From the NCBI GenBank assembly GCA_011947345.1, contig JAAVTG010000861.1, positions 1-45,359 on the forward strand: a DNA stretch of 45,359 nucleotides. The letters are read 5' to 3'. Position 1 is the stretch's first letter; every line of letters begins with the position of its first letter. The stretch is from Phytophthora quininea (Eukaryota; Oomycota; Peronosporomycetes; Peronosporales; Peronosporaceae). Positions 32,675 to 43,000 of the stretch are shown here, one piece after another. A program made the position numbers and the translations under genes. A model generated the notes under the pieces. The model was not told the DNA's origin. It did not search any database and worked only from the letters and a program-made list of their open reading frames with translations.

Positions 32675-32859
32675 TGACCAAGGACATGCGAGAGAATCTG
32701 CTGAGCGCGAGGAGTCAGGTGCGGTACCCGAGCTCGAGCGGCCAGCAGGCGTAGATCTCTTTCGGTACTTGTCTGCATGCCAGTGCATTGGTTTGTATTC
32801 TTGCATAACATCGATATATACTAGCTACTCGCTTCAACACGGCTTGCTTCATTTCTGCA

Positions 32860-32895
32860 CGAAGTTTGCAATTTAACTGCAACTTGCAAACTTCG
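32860..32895. repeat. 12-bp inverted repeat at the left inner boundary of the permease repeat
   Basis: CGAAGTTTGCAA (32860-32871) and TTGCAAACTTCG (32884-32895) form a perfect stem with a 12-nt loop. The arm identity ends at 32874, inside the loop. Confidence 0.85.
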
Positions 32896-32988
32896 GATGT
32901 AATTAATTGCTTGATACGGATTTACGCGACGACACATGCGAAAGCTTGATCAGCATGCTTTTTCATGAGTAAATAATCAATCAACTTC

Positions 32989-34597
32989 TCATGACGTGTA
33001 AACCCGTCGATCCGGGTACCGGTGCCATGGTGTGATATCCATTCTGGTTTCGCTTGACAATTTTTCGCGAACTCCCTTCGGAGCAGCAGGCGAGCACAGC
33101 GTATTGTTCTTGATCTGCGGCTCAACATGTTTGAGGTAGTATACGCTCCCAGTCATGAAGACCAATATCGTCACTACAATGGACGCCAAAAACATGGTAT
33201 CGCTGAGACTGCTGTAGAGAATCGCGAAAATGGCAACTCCGCAGAGTGCAATCCCGAGGACAGCGCCAGGAACACCGAACGGACTGCGGTACGGGCGCGA
33301 TCGTCCGGTTGCCGAACTGCCAAGTAAATGTATGACAGCAACTGGAAAATGTACGAGATGAGTGCTCCCAGCAGAGTCAAATTTATGAGCGCCGAGCCCA
33401 GATTGGCGTCGCCGATAGCGTAGTGCAGAACAATCCCAATCACTTCACACATGACTGTCCCGAAAACCAGCGCCCCGACTGCCGTGCCACGAGTGGGGTG
33501 TTCGTAGGCAAGAAACTTTGGGAAATATCCGTCCTTGGCGATGGCGAATAGCAATTGACCCATGAAGAAAATATACGAGTTCGGGCTCGAGGTCAGCGCA
33601 ATGACTGTCAGCCACTTGAGCACCATCGTCGTGGTGCCATTGCCGAATATCGTCTGGAAACTTGTGACCAGAGGAGCTGACACGTCAGTCATTGCAGCAG
33701 CCCCTGGCGAGATTAATGAACTGCACGTGGCTGTCCCAAAGAAAGAAACACCAGAGTCACGATGCACAGAAGCAGTCCTCGAGGCAGATTCTTCTCGGGT
33801 TCGATGGTCTCGTCGCTAGCTAGTGGCAGCTCCTCGATGCCCAGGTAAAACCACATTGCGAATGGAATTGCCTGGATGGCGTTGTTCAGGTTCGTGTACT
33901 CCCACTTTTGCTCTACCACCCACTTGTCGTAGTCGATGTACGGAATCGACGCGGCGAAGAACAGCAGCAGCAGGCCGACACACAGCGTGGTCGAGCACGC
34001 CTGCATGCGAAATGATGCCTGGACTCCGAAAATGTTCAGCCCCAGGAAAATTGCTCCAAACGCAAGGAAGAAGACCGGCGCGAACTTCACGTCGACGTCG
34101 AAGAGAGCTTGCAGGTACGAGTAGACGGTGTAGAACGTCGAGGCGTTTACTGCAATCACCTTGAGCGTCTCTGCCAATCCGCCAAAGAAGGCTGCTCGGG
34201 GCCCAATCGCATGGAGAGCAAAGATGTAGGGCCCTCCTCCAGCCGGAATCGTCGCCGAGAGTTCAGCGATGGAGAACGATAGCATAACGTAGAGCACTGT
34301 AACGATGGACAGCACGACGAGCATCCCGTCAAAGCCAGCGATCAGCGACGACTGCCATCCATAGTACTGTCCGCTGATGACGGCGCCGATTCCTAGCGCC
34401 CAGAGTTGAGGAGCTCTAGCGTATCGATGCGGGGCTGTCGAGACCCCAGTCACGTTGATTGAAACGCAGTCGGCTTGACACATTGAGGCAGTCGAGTCGA
34501 GGGTTTGTGCTGTGTGCTGCTGGGATAATTTTCCAATGAAGGTGGCGAGAGAAAACGGGGAGTGCTGTGCCGAAGTTTGAAACGAGAAGGATGGCAT
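32989..34597 (-). CDS. APC-superfamily permease, diverged copy 3 (two frameshifts)
   Basis: This paralogue of the permeases in the arms lies in the spacer on the minus strand. It keeps all landmarks: QLWALGIGAVISGQYYGWQSSLIAGFDGM, TIPAGGGPYIFALHAIGPRAAFFGGL, MWFYLGIEELPLASDETIEPEKNLPRG, SSPNSYIFFMGQLLFAIAKDGYFPKFLAYEHPTRGTAVGA. Amino-acid differences are spread over the whole length, so it is an older duplicate. Two one-base losses break it: near 33737 (TTTGGG where TTTTGGGACAGCC is expected) and near 33295 (before RPYRSPFG). Translation is otherwise complete to the stop at 32989. The start may be 34597 or the internal Met at 34483. Codon use is less GC-rich than in copies 1 and 2. Confidence 0.85.
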
Positions 34598-34904
34598 TGT
34601 GATGTGCAGGTGCTGGCGGTATACAATTTCTTCTCATTGGCCCTACGAGATGCGTCACGCAGCTTCAAGGCACTAGCACTTGTTTGACAGCCGATCTAGT
34701 AACCCCTGGCGCGGGTTGCTGGACTTTGGGGATAGACTCCCAGCTGGCAAACGTTTCTTCCGTCGCTGTGAACGCTGGGCTTGTCCTCGACGCAGTAAAA
34801 TTTTCGCAGCAGTCAACCATGACTCATGGCTGACAGCAATAGCCCTGGCAACATTGTCTGCAGTCGAAGTTGCTGTTGCAAAACCACGAATGTTAAACCA
34901 CTAG
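34598..34904. other. Upstream region of permease copy 3
   Basis: About 300 bp between the copy 3 start and the right arm. It contains the near-palindrome CCATGACTCATGG at 34817-34829, whose core TGACTCA is the classic bZIP (Gcn4/AP-1) site, about 220 bp upstream of the copy 3 ATG. No gene. Confidence 0.5.
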
Positions 34905-37555
34905 AAATTGCAAACTTCGTGCAGAAATGAAGCAAGCCGTGTTGAAGCGAGTAGCTAGTATATATCGATGTTATGCAAGAATACAAACCAATGCACTGGC
35001 ATGCAGACAAGTACCGAAAGAGATCTACGCCTGCTGGCCGCTCGAGCTCGGGTACCGCACCTGACTCCTCGCGCTCAGCAGATTCTCTCGCATGTCCTTG
35101 GTCATCACGGGGACCCCAGAGTCTTGTTCTCGATTTTGGGCACCACTGTCCGCAAGAAGTACACGCTGCCGCAGATGAACACAGCCGCCGTCACCACGAT
35201 CGACGCTAGGAAGATCGTGTCCGTCACGCTCGTGTACAGGATCGCGAAGATGGAGACGCCGCACAGCAGCAGACCCACGACGGCCCCGGCCATCCCGAAC
35301 GGACTGCGGTACGGCCGAGGCCGGTTCGGCTGTCGGACTCGCAGGAACACGAACGACAGCAACTGGAAGATGTACGAGACGAGCGCGCCCATCAGCGTCA
35401 GGTTGATCAGCACCGAGCCCAGGTCGTCGTCGCCGATGGCGTAGTGCAGCACCACGGCAATCACCACGCAGCTGATTGTGCCGAACAGCAGCGCGCCCAC
35501 CGCCGTGCCGCGCGTCGGGTGCTCGTACGCAAGGAATTTGGGGTAGTAGCCGTCCCGCGCGATGGCGAACAGCAGCTGCCCCATGAAGAACACGTACGAG
35601 TTGGGGCTCGAGCACAGCGCGATCACCGTCATCCACTTGAAAAACGTCGTCGTCGCGCCGGTCCCGAAGATCGTCTGGAAGCTCGTGACCAGCGGGGCCG
35701 ACACGTCCGCCATGGCGGCGGCGCCCGGCGCGATCAGCGAGCTGAACACGGCCGTGCCGAACGACAAGACTGTGAGCGTCATGATGCACAGCAACAGCCC
35801 GCGCGGGATGTTCTTCTCCGGCTCGATCGTTTCCTCGCTCGCCAGCGGCAGCTCCTCGATGCCCAGGTAGAACCACATCGCGTACGGGATGGCCTCGATC
35901 GCGCTGCTCAGGTCCGTGTACTCCCAGTCCTGCTGCACCACCCACCGGTTGTAGTCGAGGTGCGGGATGGCCGAGAAGAACATGATCAACAGTAGCAGCA
36001 CGCACAGCGTTGTCGAGCACGCCTGCATGCGGAACGATGCCTGCACCCCGTAGATGTTGAGGCCGCCGAAGAGGATGCCGAACGCGATGAAGAAGACCGG
36101 CGCGAACTTGGTGTCCACGTTGAACAGCGCCTGCAGGTACGAGTAGATAGTGTAGAACGTGGACGAGTTGACGGCGATCACCTTGAGTGTCTCGGCCAGG
36201 CCGCTGAAAAACGCCGCCCGGGGCCCGATCGAGTGCAGCGCGAAGATGTACGGCCCGCCGCCCGCCGGGATCGTTGACGACAGCTCCGCGAGCGAGAAGG
36301 ACAGCGTCACGTAGAGCACCGTCATCATGGACAGCACGATGAGCATGCCGTCGAAGCCGGCCACGAGCGACGACTGCCAGCCGTAGTACTCCCCGCTGAT
36401 GACGGCGCCGATGCCCAGCGCCCAGAGCTGCAGTGCCTTGGCGTGTCGGTGCGGGGTGTCCGGCTTGGATTCCTGCACGTCCAGCGACGCGCCACTGATC
36501 CGACTGAGTCGCGTCATGACACCTTTACGCGTGGGGTGTTGGTTGTGTAGCGGGGTTGGAGCTATCGCCCGACAGCGAGGCGGCCAATTCGGAAGTGAGT
36601 AGGTTCCCGCCATGCCCCAGCGCGGCGGCGGAAACGCGGCGCGCATTGAGCATTCCTAGCGGAGACTTGAGCGGACTCGATCTGGCTAGCGGGTGAAGGT
36701 ACCATCGGTCTTGAGTCGAAAGTCCATCTCGCCGACCGCCTTGCGGAGACCGTGGCGGAGCAGCCCCGATTGGCCGTTGTTGGCGCGTCATGCCCATGTC
36801 TGCCGTTCCTTTTCTTCCTTGGCCGGGGCTCTTCTCTGGTGCCCGAGTGTTTAACACCGGCAGCGGGCAGCGCGGATCGGCGGCACGCGCTGCATGTGGC
36901 GATCACGCTTCATCTTGCACCCTTGCATCGCACCCGATAGCGGAGACCGGGGCTCGGCGCCACGTCGGACGCGTTCCATGGACCATGCTGCCGCGCAGTG
37001 TCGGCACCGCGCTCTGCTTCAACGGCAAGCCGAGCGCGAACAAAACGCCAGGGTGATAGCGCGAAATCGTTGGCCGCGCCAGTAGCTGCTGGGGGACAGC
37101 GCCTTTCGAGGCCGGCAATCCCATGTCAAACCTTGCCGGTCGTCGCCACTTCAACGCCGTCGCACTTCAACCGCAAATCCCGCGTTTACACTTAACACGG
37201 AGCTCCAAGCAGCGTGACGGCGGGGCTCCTTGCTCAGTACAACAGCGTCGTCGGCCTTGGCCCGGACGACCACCGCGACGGGATATCCCTCAGGGCTCCG
37301 GACCGTGCCTCGATTGGACCACACCTCTGCCGGCAACGCGAGCAACCACCGCTGGATCGGTCTCTCCAGTCGGCAGCAGTTCGATGTTCGACGTCCGCGA
37401 AGCGCGCCCTCTCAACAAGATCTGCTGCAACAAAGGACATTTGTGTCTCGCTCCGTCGTCGTCGTGCTCGGTCGGACACTCCCCAAGCAGCGAGACCTTC
37501 GTCCACAGGCTTATGTTACGATGCCGCCCATTGGGGCCGCGCGTAACGTCATCGC
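34905..37555. repeat. Right arm of 2.65-kb inverted repeat (permease)
   Basis: Reverse-complement partner of 30224-32874. It holds permease copy 2 and its upstream region (36518-37555), in which no further gene is seen. Confidence 0.93.
35105..36517 (-). CDS. APC-superfamily amino acid / ethanolamine permease, copy 2
   Basis: Encodes the same 470-residue protein as copy 1, in the opposite orientation; no amino-acid difference was found. It is co-oriented with the diverged copy 3. Its upstream 1 kb is shared with copy 1, so unlike the PPDK pair the two permeases should be regulated alike. The identity means that either duplication or gene conversion between the arms was very recent. Confidence 0.9.
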   Translation of the reverse strand: MTRLSRISGASLDVQESKPDTPHRHAKALQLWALGIGAVISGEYYGWQSSLVAGFDGMLIVLSMMTVLYVTLSFSLAELSSTIPAGGGPYIFALHSIGPRAAFFSGLAETLKVIAVNSSTFYTIYSYLQALFNVDTKFAPVFFIAFGILFGGLNIYGVQASFRMQACSTTLCVLLLLIMFFSAIPHLDYNRWVVQQDWEYTDLSSAIEAIPYAMWFYLGIEELPLASEETIEPEKNIPRGLLLCIMTLTVLSFGTAVFSSLIAPGAAAMADVSAPLVTSFQTIFGTGATTTFFKWMTVIALCSSPNSYVFFMGQLLFAIARDGYYPKFLAYEHPTRGTAVGALLFGTISCVVIAVVLHYAIGDDDLGSVLINLTLMGALVSYIFQLLSFVFLRVRQPNRPRPYRSPFGMAGAVVGLLLCGVSIFAILYTSVTDTIFLASIVVTAAVFICGSVYFLRTVVPKIENKTLGSP

Positions 37556-37977
37556 GCGGCATGCATGCTGTGCTTGCCGTTCTGAAGAGGCAACAGCAAC
37601 GGAGACCCATGCTTTCACTTGCTGACGTGACGGTGCCTGTCGCCGAGTCCGAGCGTAACATCAGCTTGCCAACAAAAGATTTGCATGACTCGATACGCTT
37701 CATGCGCGCTCCTGCCAATGAAAACGCCGACTTCCTCGGCAGCTGGGTAGCTTTCCGCTTGCTTTGGGCCTCTTCAACACTAGAAACTCGCTAACAAATG
37801 GCTGCCTGTTGCATACATTACCCTGGCCGCTTGTTTCCCCCGTGGAATAGCATTCTTCCAGCTTGCGGTGGTTCTTGCCAGCTGGGTGGAGATTGAACGA
37901 CTCTGTTTGGCAAAGTCTCTCTCACTTTTGGTTTTGCCAGCCCCCGCACTCGACTCCTCATCCAAATTGACGCCATC
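37556..37977. other. Upstream region of the copper amine oxidase
   Basis: About 420 bp between the right arm and the amine oxidase start. CTCTCACTTTTGG, a weak Initiator-like match, ends about 40 nt upstream of the ATG. No gene recognised. Confidence 0.4.
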
Positions 37978-39956
37978 ATGGCTCCAAGTGTTGACATCCC
38001 CTGTAACTCCAAAGGAATTAAACACCCACTCGACCCCGTCACTGCGGATGAGGTCCGCACGGTCAAGCAAGTGCTCGCGGATGCTGGCTACTCCGGCCCA
38101 GAGCTCCGCTACGCATACGTGATGCTGTTCGAACCCGACCACGCTACGCTCGCCAAATTTGAGATCGGGCAGCTTACGGAGATCCCGCGCGAGATCGGCG
38201 TACTGGTGCTCGACCAGGAGACCAACCGCACGTACGACTTCGTGGTCGACGTGGTGGCTCGCTGCATCGTCAAGGAGGTCGAACTCGATCCCAAGACGGA
38301 CGGTCAGATTCCCATCCTCGACCAGGACTACTGGGACGGTGACTCGATCTGTAAGGCCGACCCGGCCTACGTCGCAGCGCTGGCGAAGCGCGGGATCACC
38401 GACCTCGACATGGTTCGCGGCGAACAGTTCTCGGCCGGTGTCTTCGGCTACGCCGGTGAGGCCGGCAACCGGATGATCCGCGTGCTGAGCTTCCTCAAGG
38501 CCGAGAACACGCACTCCATGTATGCCCACCCGATCGATGGGCTCGTTGCACACGTCGACCTCACGAACCGCAAAGTGCTCAAACTCGTCGACACGGGGTA
38601 CGCCCACGTGCCGATGGAGTCGGGCGACTACCTGGACCCGAAAATCACCGGCCCCATGCGGACCGACATGAAGCCGCTGCACATCAAGCAACCCGAAGGG
38701 GCCAGCTTCACCGTCAAGGACAACATTGTGTCGTGGCAGAACTGGGAGATCCGCGTAGGCTTCAACGGCCGCGAGGGGCTCACGCTTCACGACATTTCAT
38801 TCAACGACCGCGGTCGCAAACGCAAAATTCTGAACCGAGCGTCGGTGTCCGAAATGGTGGTGCCCTACGGCGAGCCCAGTCCGACGCACGACTGGCAAAA
38901 CTACTTTGACGCGGGCGAGTATCAGTTCGGTCGACTTGCGAACTCGCTGGTGCTGGGCTGCGACTGCCTCGGCAAGATCCAGTACCTGGACGCGACTGTC
39001 GTCGACGACTTTTGCGAGCCATTCACCATCAAGAACGCCATCTGCATGCACGAGGAGGACTTCGGCACGCTCTGGAAACATACGGACGTGTTGGTGACGC
39101 CAAACAGGGCACGGTTCGCCGCCAGCGCCGCTTTGTCGTATCCTTCTTCGTCACAGTCGGCAACTACGACTACGGCTTCTACTGGTACTTCTACCTGGAC
39201 GGCAGGATCGAGCTCGAGTGCAAGGCAACGGGCATCGTGTTCACGTCGGGTCGTCCCGAGGGCGAATATGACTACGCCACGGAAATGGCTCCTCGTCTTG
39301 GTGCGCCGTGCCACCAGCATTTGTTCTCCGCGCGTCTGGATGTGGCTATCGACGGCAACAAGTGCCACGTCGACGAGCTGGAGGCCAAGCGCCTACCGAT
39401 CAGCCCCGACAACCCGCTTGGCAACGCGTTCATCCGCACCGCCACCCGCCTCGAAACCGAGAGCGACGCCCAGCGTGTGGCTGCGATGGACAAGGGCCGC
39501 GTGTGGCGAATCGCTTCCAGCGAAGCCAAGAATCGACTCGGTCGCTCTACCGGTTACGCGCTGTTCCCGGAAGGCCAGCCGGTGCTGCTTGCAGCGGACG
39601 GCTCGTCGATCTGGAAGCGCGCCAACTTCTCGACCAAGCACCTGTGGGTCACCAAGTACGCCCGCGATGAGATGTGGGCTGCGGGATACACCCCCAACCA
39701 GCATCCGGGCTTTGCCGGCCTGCCCTCGTACGTCAAGGGCAATCGCTCAGTGGACGGCGAGGACATCGTCGTGTGGCACACGTTCGGGCTCACGCACTTT
39801 CCGCGCGTCGAGGACTGGCCTATGATGCCCGTCGACTACGCAGGGTTCAAGATGGTGCCCGAGGGTTTCTTCGACCGTAACCCGACACTCGATGTGCCCG
39901 AGGACCCCAACGGCAAGGACAGCTCCGACCTGCACGGCTGCTGCCACAAACCGTAA
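37978..39956 (+). CDS. Copper amine oxidase (primary amine oxidase, topaquinone enzyme)
   Basis: Oxidises primary amines to aldehydes with release of ammonia and hydrogen peroxide. About 660 residues, normal for the family. The catalytic base Asp311 is in [10 protein letters not shown]. The topaquinone precursor Tyr lies in the consensus Asn-Tyr-Asp of [13 protein letters not shown] (codon 39175). Copper ligands are the two His of CHQHLF (39312 and 39318) and a later His, most likely within [16 protein letters not shown]. The frame breaks once, between about 39085 and 39110: HTDVLVTPN continues in the next frame as [26 protein letters not shown], consistent with one missing base. No signal peptide is visible at the N-terminus, so an intracellular, perhaps peroxisomal, enzyme is more likely than a secreted one. 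Context: permeases upstream, an ALDH10-type dehydrogenase 8 kb away. Confidence 0.93.
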
Positions 39957-39975
39957 ATGACAAACGTTTTAACAT

Positions 39976-39983
39976 GAATAAAA
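39976..39983 (+). terminator. Possible polyadenylation signal of the amine oxidase gene
   Basis: GAATAAAA lies about 20 nt downstream of the stop codon, in a short AT-rich stretch, and contains the AATAAA hexamer. Motif only. Confidence 0.4.
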
Positions 39984-40017
39984 GAGATGAAAAGTATGTG
40001 TCGACCACCGGAAAAAA

Positions 40018-40037
40018 TATGTTTTGGCCAAAACATA
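40018..40037. repeat. Perfect 20-bp palindrome upstream of the tuberin gene
   Basis: TATGTTTTGGCCAAAACATA is a perfect palindrome in the 106-bp gap between the amine oxidase stop and the tuberin ATG, ending 25 bp before that ATG. It could be a dimeric transcription-factor site or a hairpin in the RNA. Confidence 0.8.
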
Positions 40038-40062
40038 CCACACTTCAGGCTAAAAAGCTGGT

Positions 40063-43000
40063 ATGGCTACAGTTCCGCCCGGCGCTCCGGAGAGCGCCGC
40101 TGCTCCAGCTCAGACGCTTACCGAAGCAGACGCGCCCTCCCCAGAGACGCAGCAGCCGTCGGACCACGCCTCAGAACATGCAGCAAGCTCTCGAGCGGCG
40201 GCAGGACCCCCGACCTGCGCCGAGCCTCCTCTAGCGGCGTCGTGGCGTCTCGCAGCGCGAGCTTCGGCCTCGGCGGAGTCGGTAGGAGTCGCAGTCGCAG
40301 TGGAGGAGACGACGACGAGCGTGCGTCCTCCGAGCTGGTGCTGCAGCTGCAGAGACTCTGTAGACGACAGCGACAGCGCTCCGAGGAGAGGAGCTTCGTG
40401 CGGGACGTGGAGCGCGTCCTGGCGCTGCTGAAAGTGCAGTCGGGTGCAGCAGCCACATCCATGACATACCCAGGACCAGGGCTAAGTCTGCCGGAGAGCA
40501 GCTCGGCCGAAACTTTGGACAGTGTACAGGAAGAAGAAGCCGAGGAAGACAGGAGGACCACAACGTTCTACAGTGACAGACTCATGGCTCGAGTCTCGCC
40601 GACGTTGGCGGAGATCGACGCGTTATTGGACTGCATTGCAGATTTGTTTGAACACCGCAACCCGGGCGTCCGAGCCTTAGCATTTGACGTGGTGCAATTG
40701 TGTCTGATGAGGTTCGGAGAGCGCTTAACGCCGGCGCTGAGACTCAAAGTGTTCTTACGGCTGGAGACGCACCCTCCGGGGACTTCTTACTGCGTCAGAA
40801 AGCTCTACGTGCTCTCACCCAAGATGGGAGACACTTGGAGGCGTTCCGTGTTGAACTGGGCTGGCTGTTGCTGAAGCTGCTGGAGGAATCGGATGCTCAG
40901 AGCGATCTACTCGGTCTGATTCAGAGTATTTTACGACGGAGTCCACACACATTGGATCGCGACAAGGTTATTGCGATTGTGTCGGTAGTTAGTGCGCGGT
41001 GTGATGTGGCGTGGGGTCGTTGCGACCTGGATGCGTGCCGAAGGTTTGTCGCCTTTTTCCACGTGCTGGCCTCTCACGACCTGGCGTTCGCGGCTAGCAC
41101 GCCGGTTTGTTTGCGCTCGCTGTGCTGCCTGGTCAATGCGGACGGCCACGGAACATGGTCAGTGATGAAGCTGCTACTGAATGGGGACTCGGGGTTTATT
41201 GTATTGCGCGGCTTGCTACACATATTGGAGCACCCGTTGAGTGCTAGCTCGCCTTGGGTGTTGCGTGGGTCTGTGTTTTTGTAGGGATGTCTTGCTGGGG
41301 ATCTCAGCGCGTGAACAAGTTTGATGATATTGCGTGGGGCCCCATCCTCTTGGCGCTTGAACATGCACTGGAGTGTTGCCGCGGAGTGGTCATTTTCGAG
41401 GTCATTCTGTCTCTACAACGGCTAATCAAAAGTTTGGGGCGCTTAACCTGAGTGGACAGAATGCTTGGAGTCTGTCCGGTAAGTCGACTGATGTCGATCC
41501 CCACGCTATTGCTACGACTGGAGGCGATTCTTCTACCTTTGCCAGCACTATCACAAAGGATAGGCGTCTTGTGATGGAGTGGGAAATTATCTTGCGCATG
41601 CTACGGACGTTACGTCCATGGGTCTCCATGACCGACGAACAAGAAATTGAAGAACGACCACGTCGAGGTTCAAACGATAGCAACGGGAGATCAGACGTTA
41701 AATCCCACCGAACAGCCGCAATCCATCCAGCAGCTGAGTTAGCTAGTCCACAGCACCAGCCGCAATTGCCTGTGTCGATTCAGCAAACACGAATCCCGCG
41801 CGAGCTTCTTGATACTCTGCAGGTTGTTGAAGATCTTGTGGAGCATTGTCAGTTTGCTGGAGATTTGGACGAGTTTCTCAACCTTCTTGAGGAGTATTTG
41901 CCGCACCTCAGTGAGAACTCTATGCTTTTCCTACTGCGACAACGCGCAGAGGCTGCTCACCCAGGGTACCATTTGGACTGGCTGACTACCTTATTGACGG
42001 CAATGCGCACGTTCTTCCTGTGCCGTAGTGGTGAAGGGGATGAGTTACCTGTGTCAAGTACAGTGCGTTTGGAGGCACTTGAAGTGTTACGCGTGAATCT
42101 TTGGACAAGTCGAAACGTATGCGAAGACCGTGTAATCGAAGAAGTTGTTATCCCCGTTCTCGGGCGGGTCTACGAAGACCCTGACGCAGAAATTCGCCGG
42201 AGATCGCTTGGATTTATTATTGAGGTGGCACGCCAATTAGAAAGCGTCAAGTTCGACACTCTTCTTGAAATTCTTGCGAATGCAATGACGTTGTCGAGCT
42301 ATGAAGATGGTCAACTGATTGCGGTATCCGGCGTCGTGTCGCTGTTTTCTTCAGCGTTTGATCACTTACCTCCTGGACGTGCAGTACGCATGTATGATCT
42401 TCTTGCCACTACTGTCGAGACACATCGCAGTCGAGCTGTTCGAAAAGTTGCTCTTACTTGCATGTTGTGCGTATGTGAGGCCCGTGCCACTGATGGGCGA
42501 CTACAGTGGAAAGAGCAACAAACGCGCACGTCTCGCTTTCTCTTTGTGTGTCGTCGTGCCGTACTTACAAACACCGCAGGGATGCAATTGACGGCAGCGT
42601 GCGTCCCAGTCGCACGGGCGCTGCGAGCTTTACTGACGTTGGTAAGCTCAGAGCCCGATTCCGAACTGTTTTGTATGGCGGTCAGGGGCATTAAAACGAT
42701 GCTGGAAAACCGCACAATTCTCGAAGATGTAGATATAAGTGAGGTGTCGACAAAAGTCGTGGCTAGTATTGATTATCGGGCGTTTGGACGAGCTGCCATT
42801 GCAGATGAAGTGAACATCCTCCTCAGGGGTCAGACAGGAGATCAGAAATCGAGCGAAGTGGCTTTGGTTTCTCGACGTTCGATACCCCTGGATTCTGAGC
42901 TTGTACGTTCAATTCATGCATCAACGCGCATGCTTGATTCGAGTGAGAACACGGAAGTTTCTTTTATTGCAAGCTTGCGGGCTACAGCAGCGTTGCTTGC

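Larger units (their letters stand above)
30224..32874. repeat. Left arm of 2.65-kb inverted repeat (permease)
   Basis: This 2,651-bp segment is near-identical to the reverse complement of 34905-37555, also 2,651 bp. It includes permease copy 1, about 1 kb upstream and about 200 bp downstream. Only a few differences were found, such as an extra G near 30374 balanced by an extra C on the other side, and one substitution near 30307. The inner end lies in the loop of a 12-bp inverted repeat (32860-32871 / 32884-32895). Confidence 0.93.

Noticed and set aside
31759..32754. 331-codon frame overlapping permease copy 1, and its twin at 35025-36020
   Set aside because: Out-of-frame shadow of the permease; Arg/Gly/Pro-rich composition and no homology.
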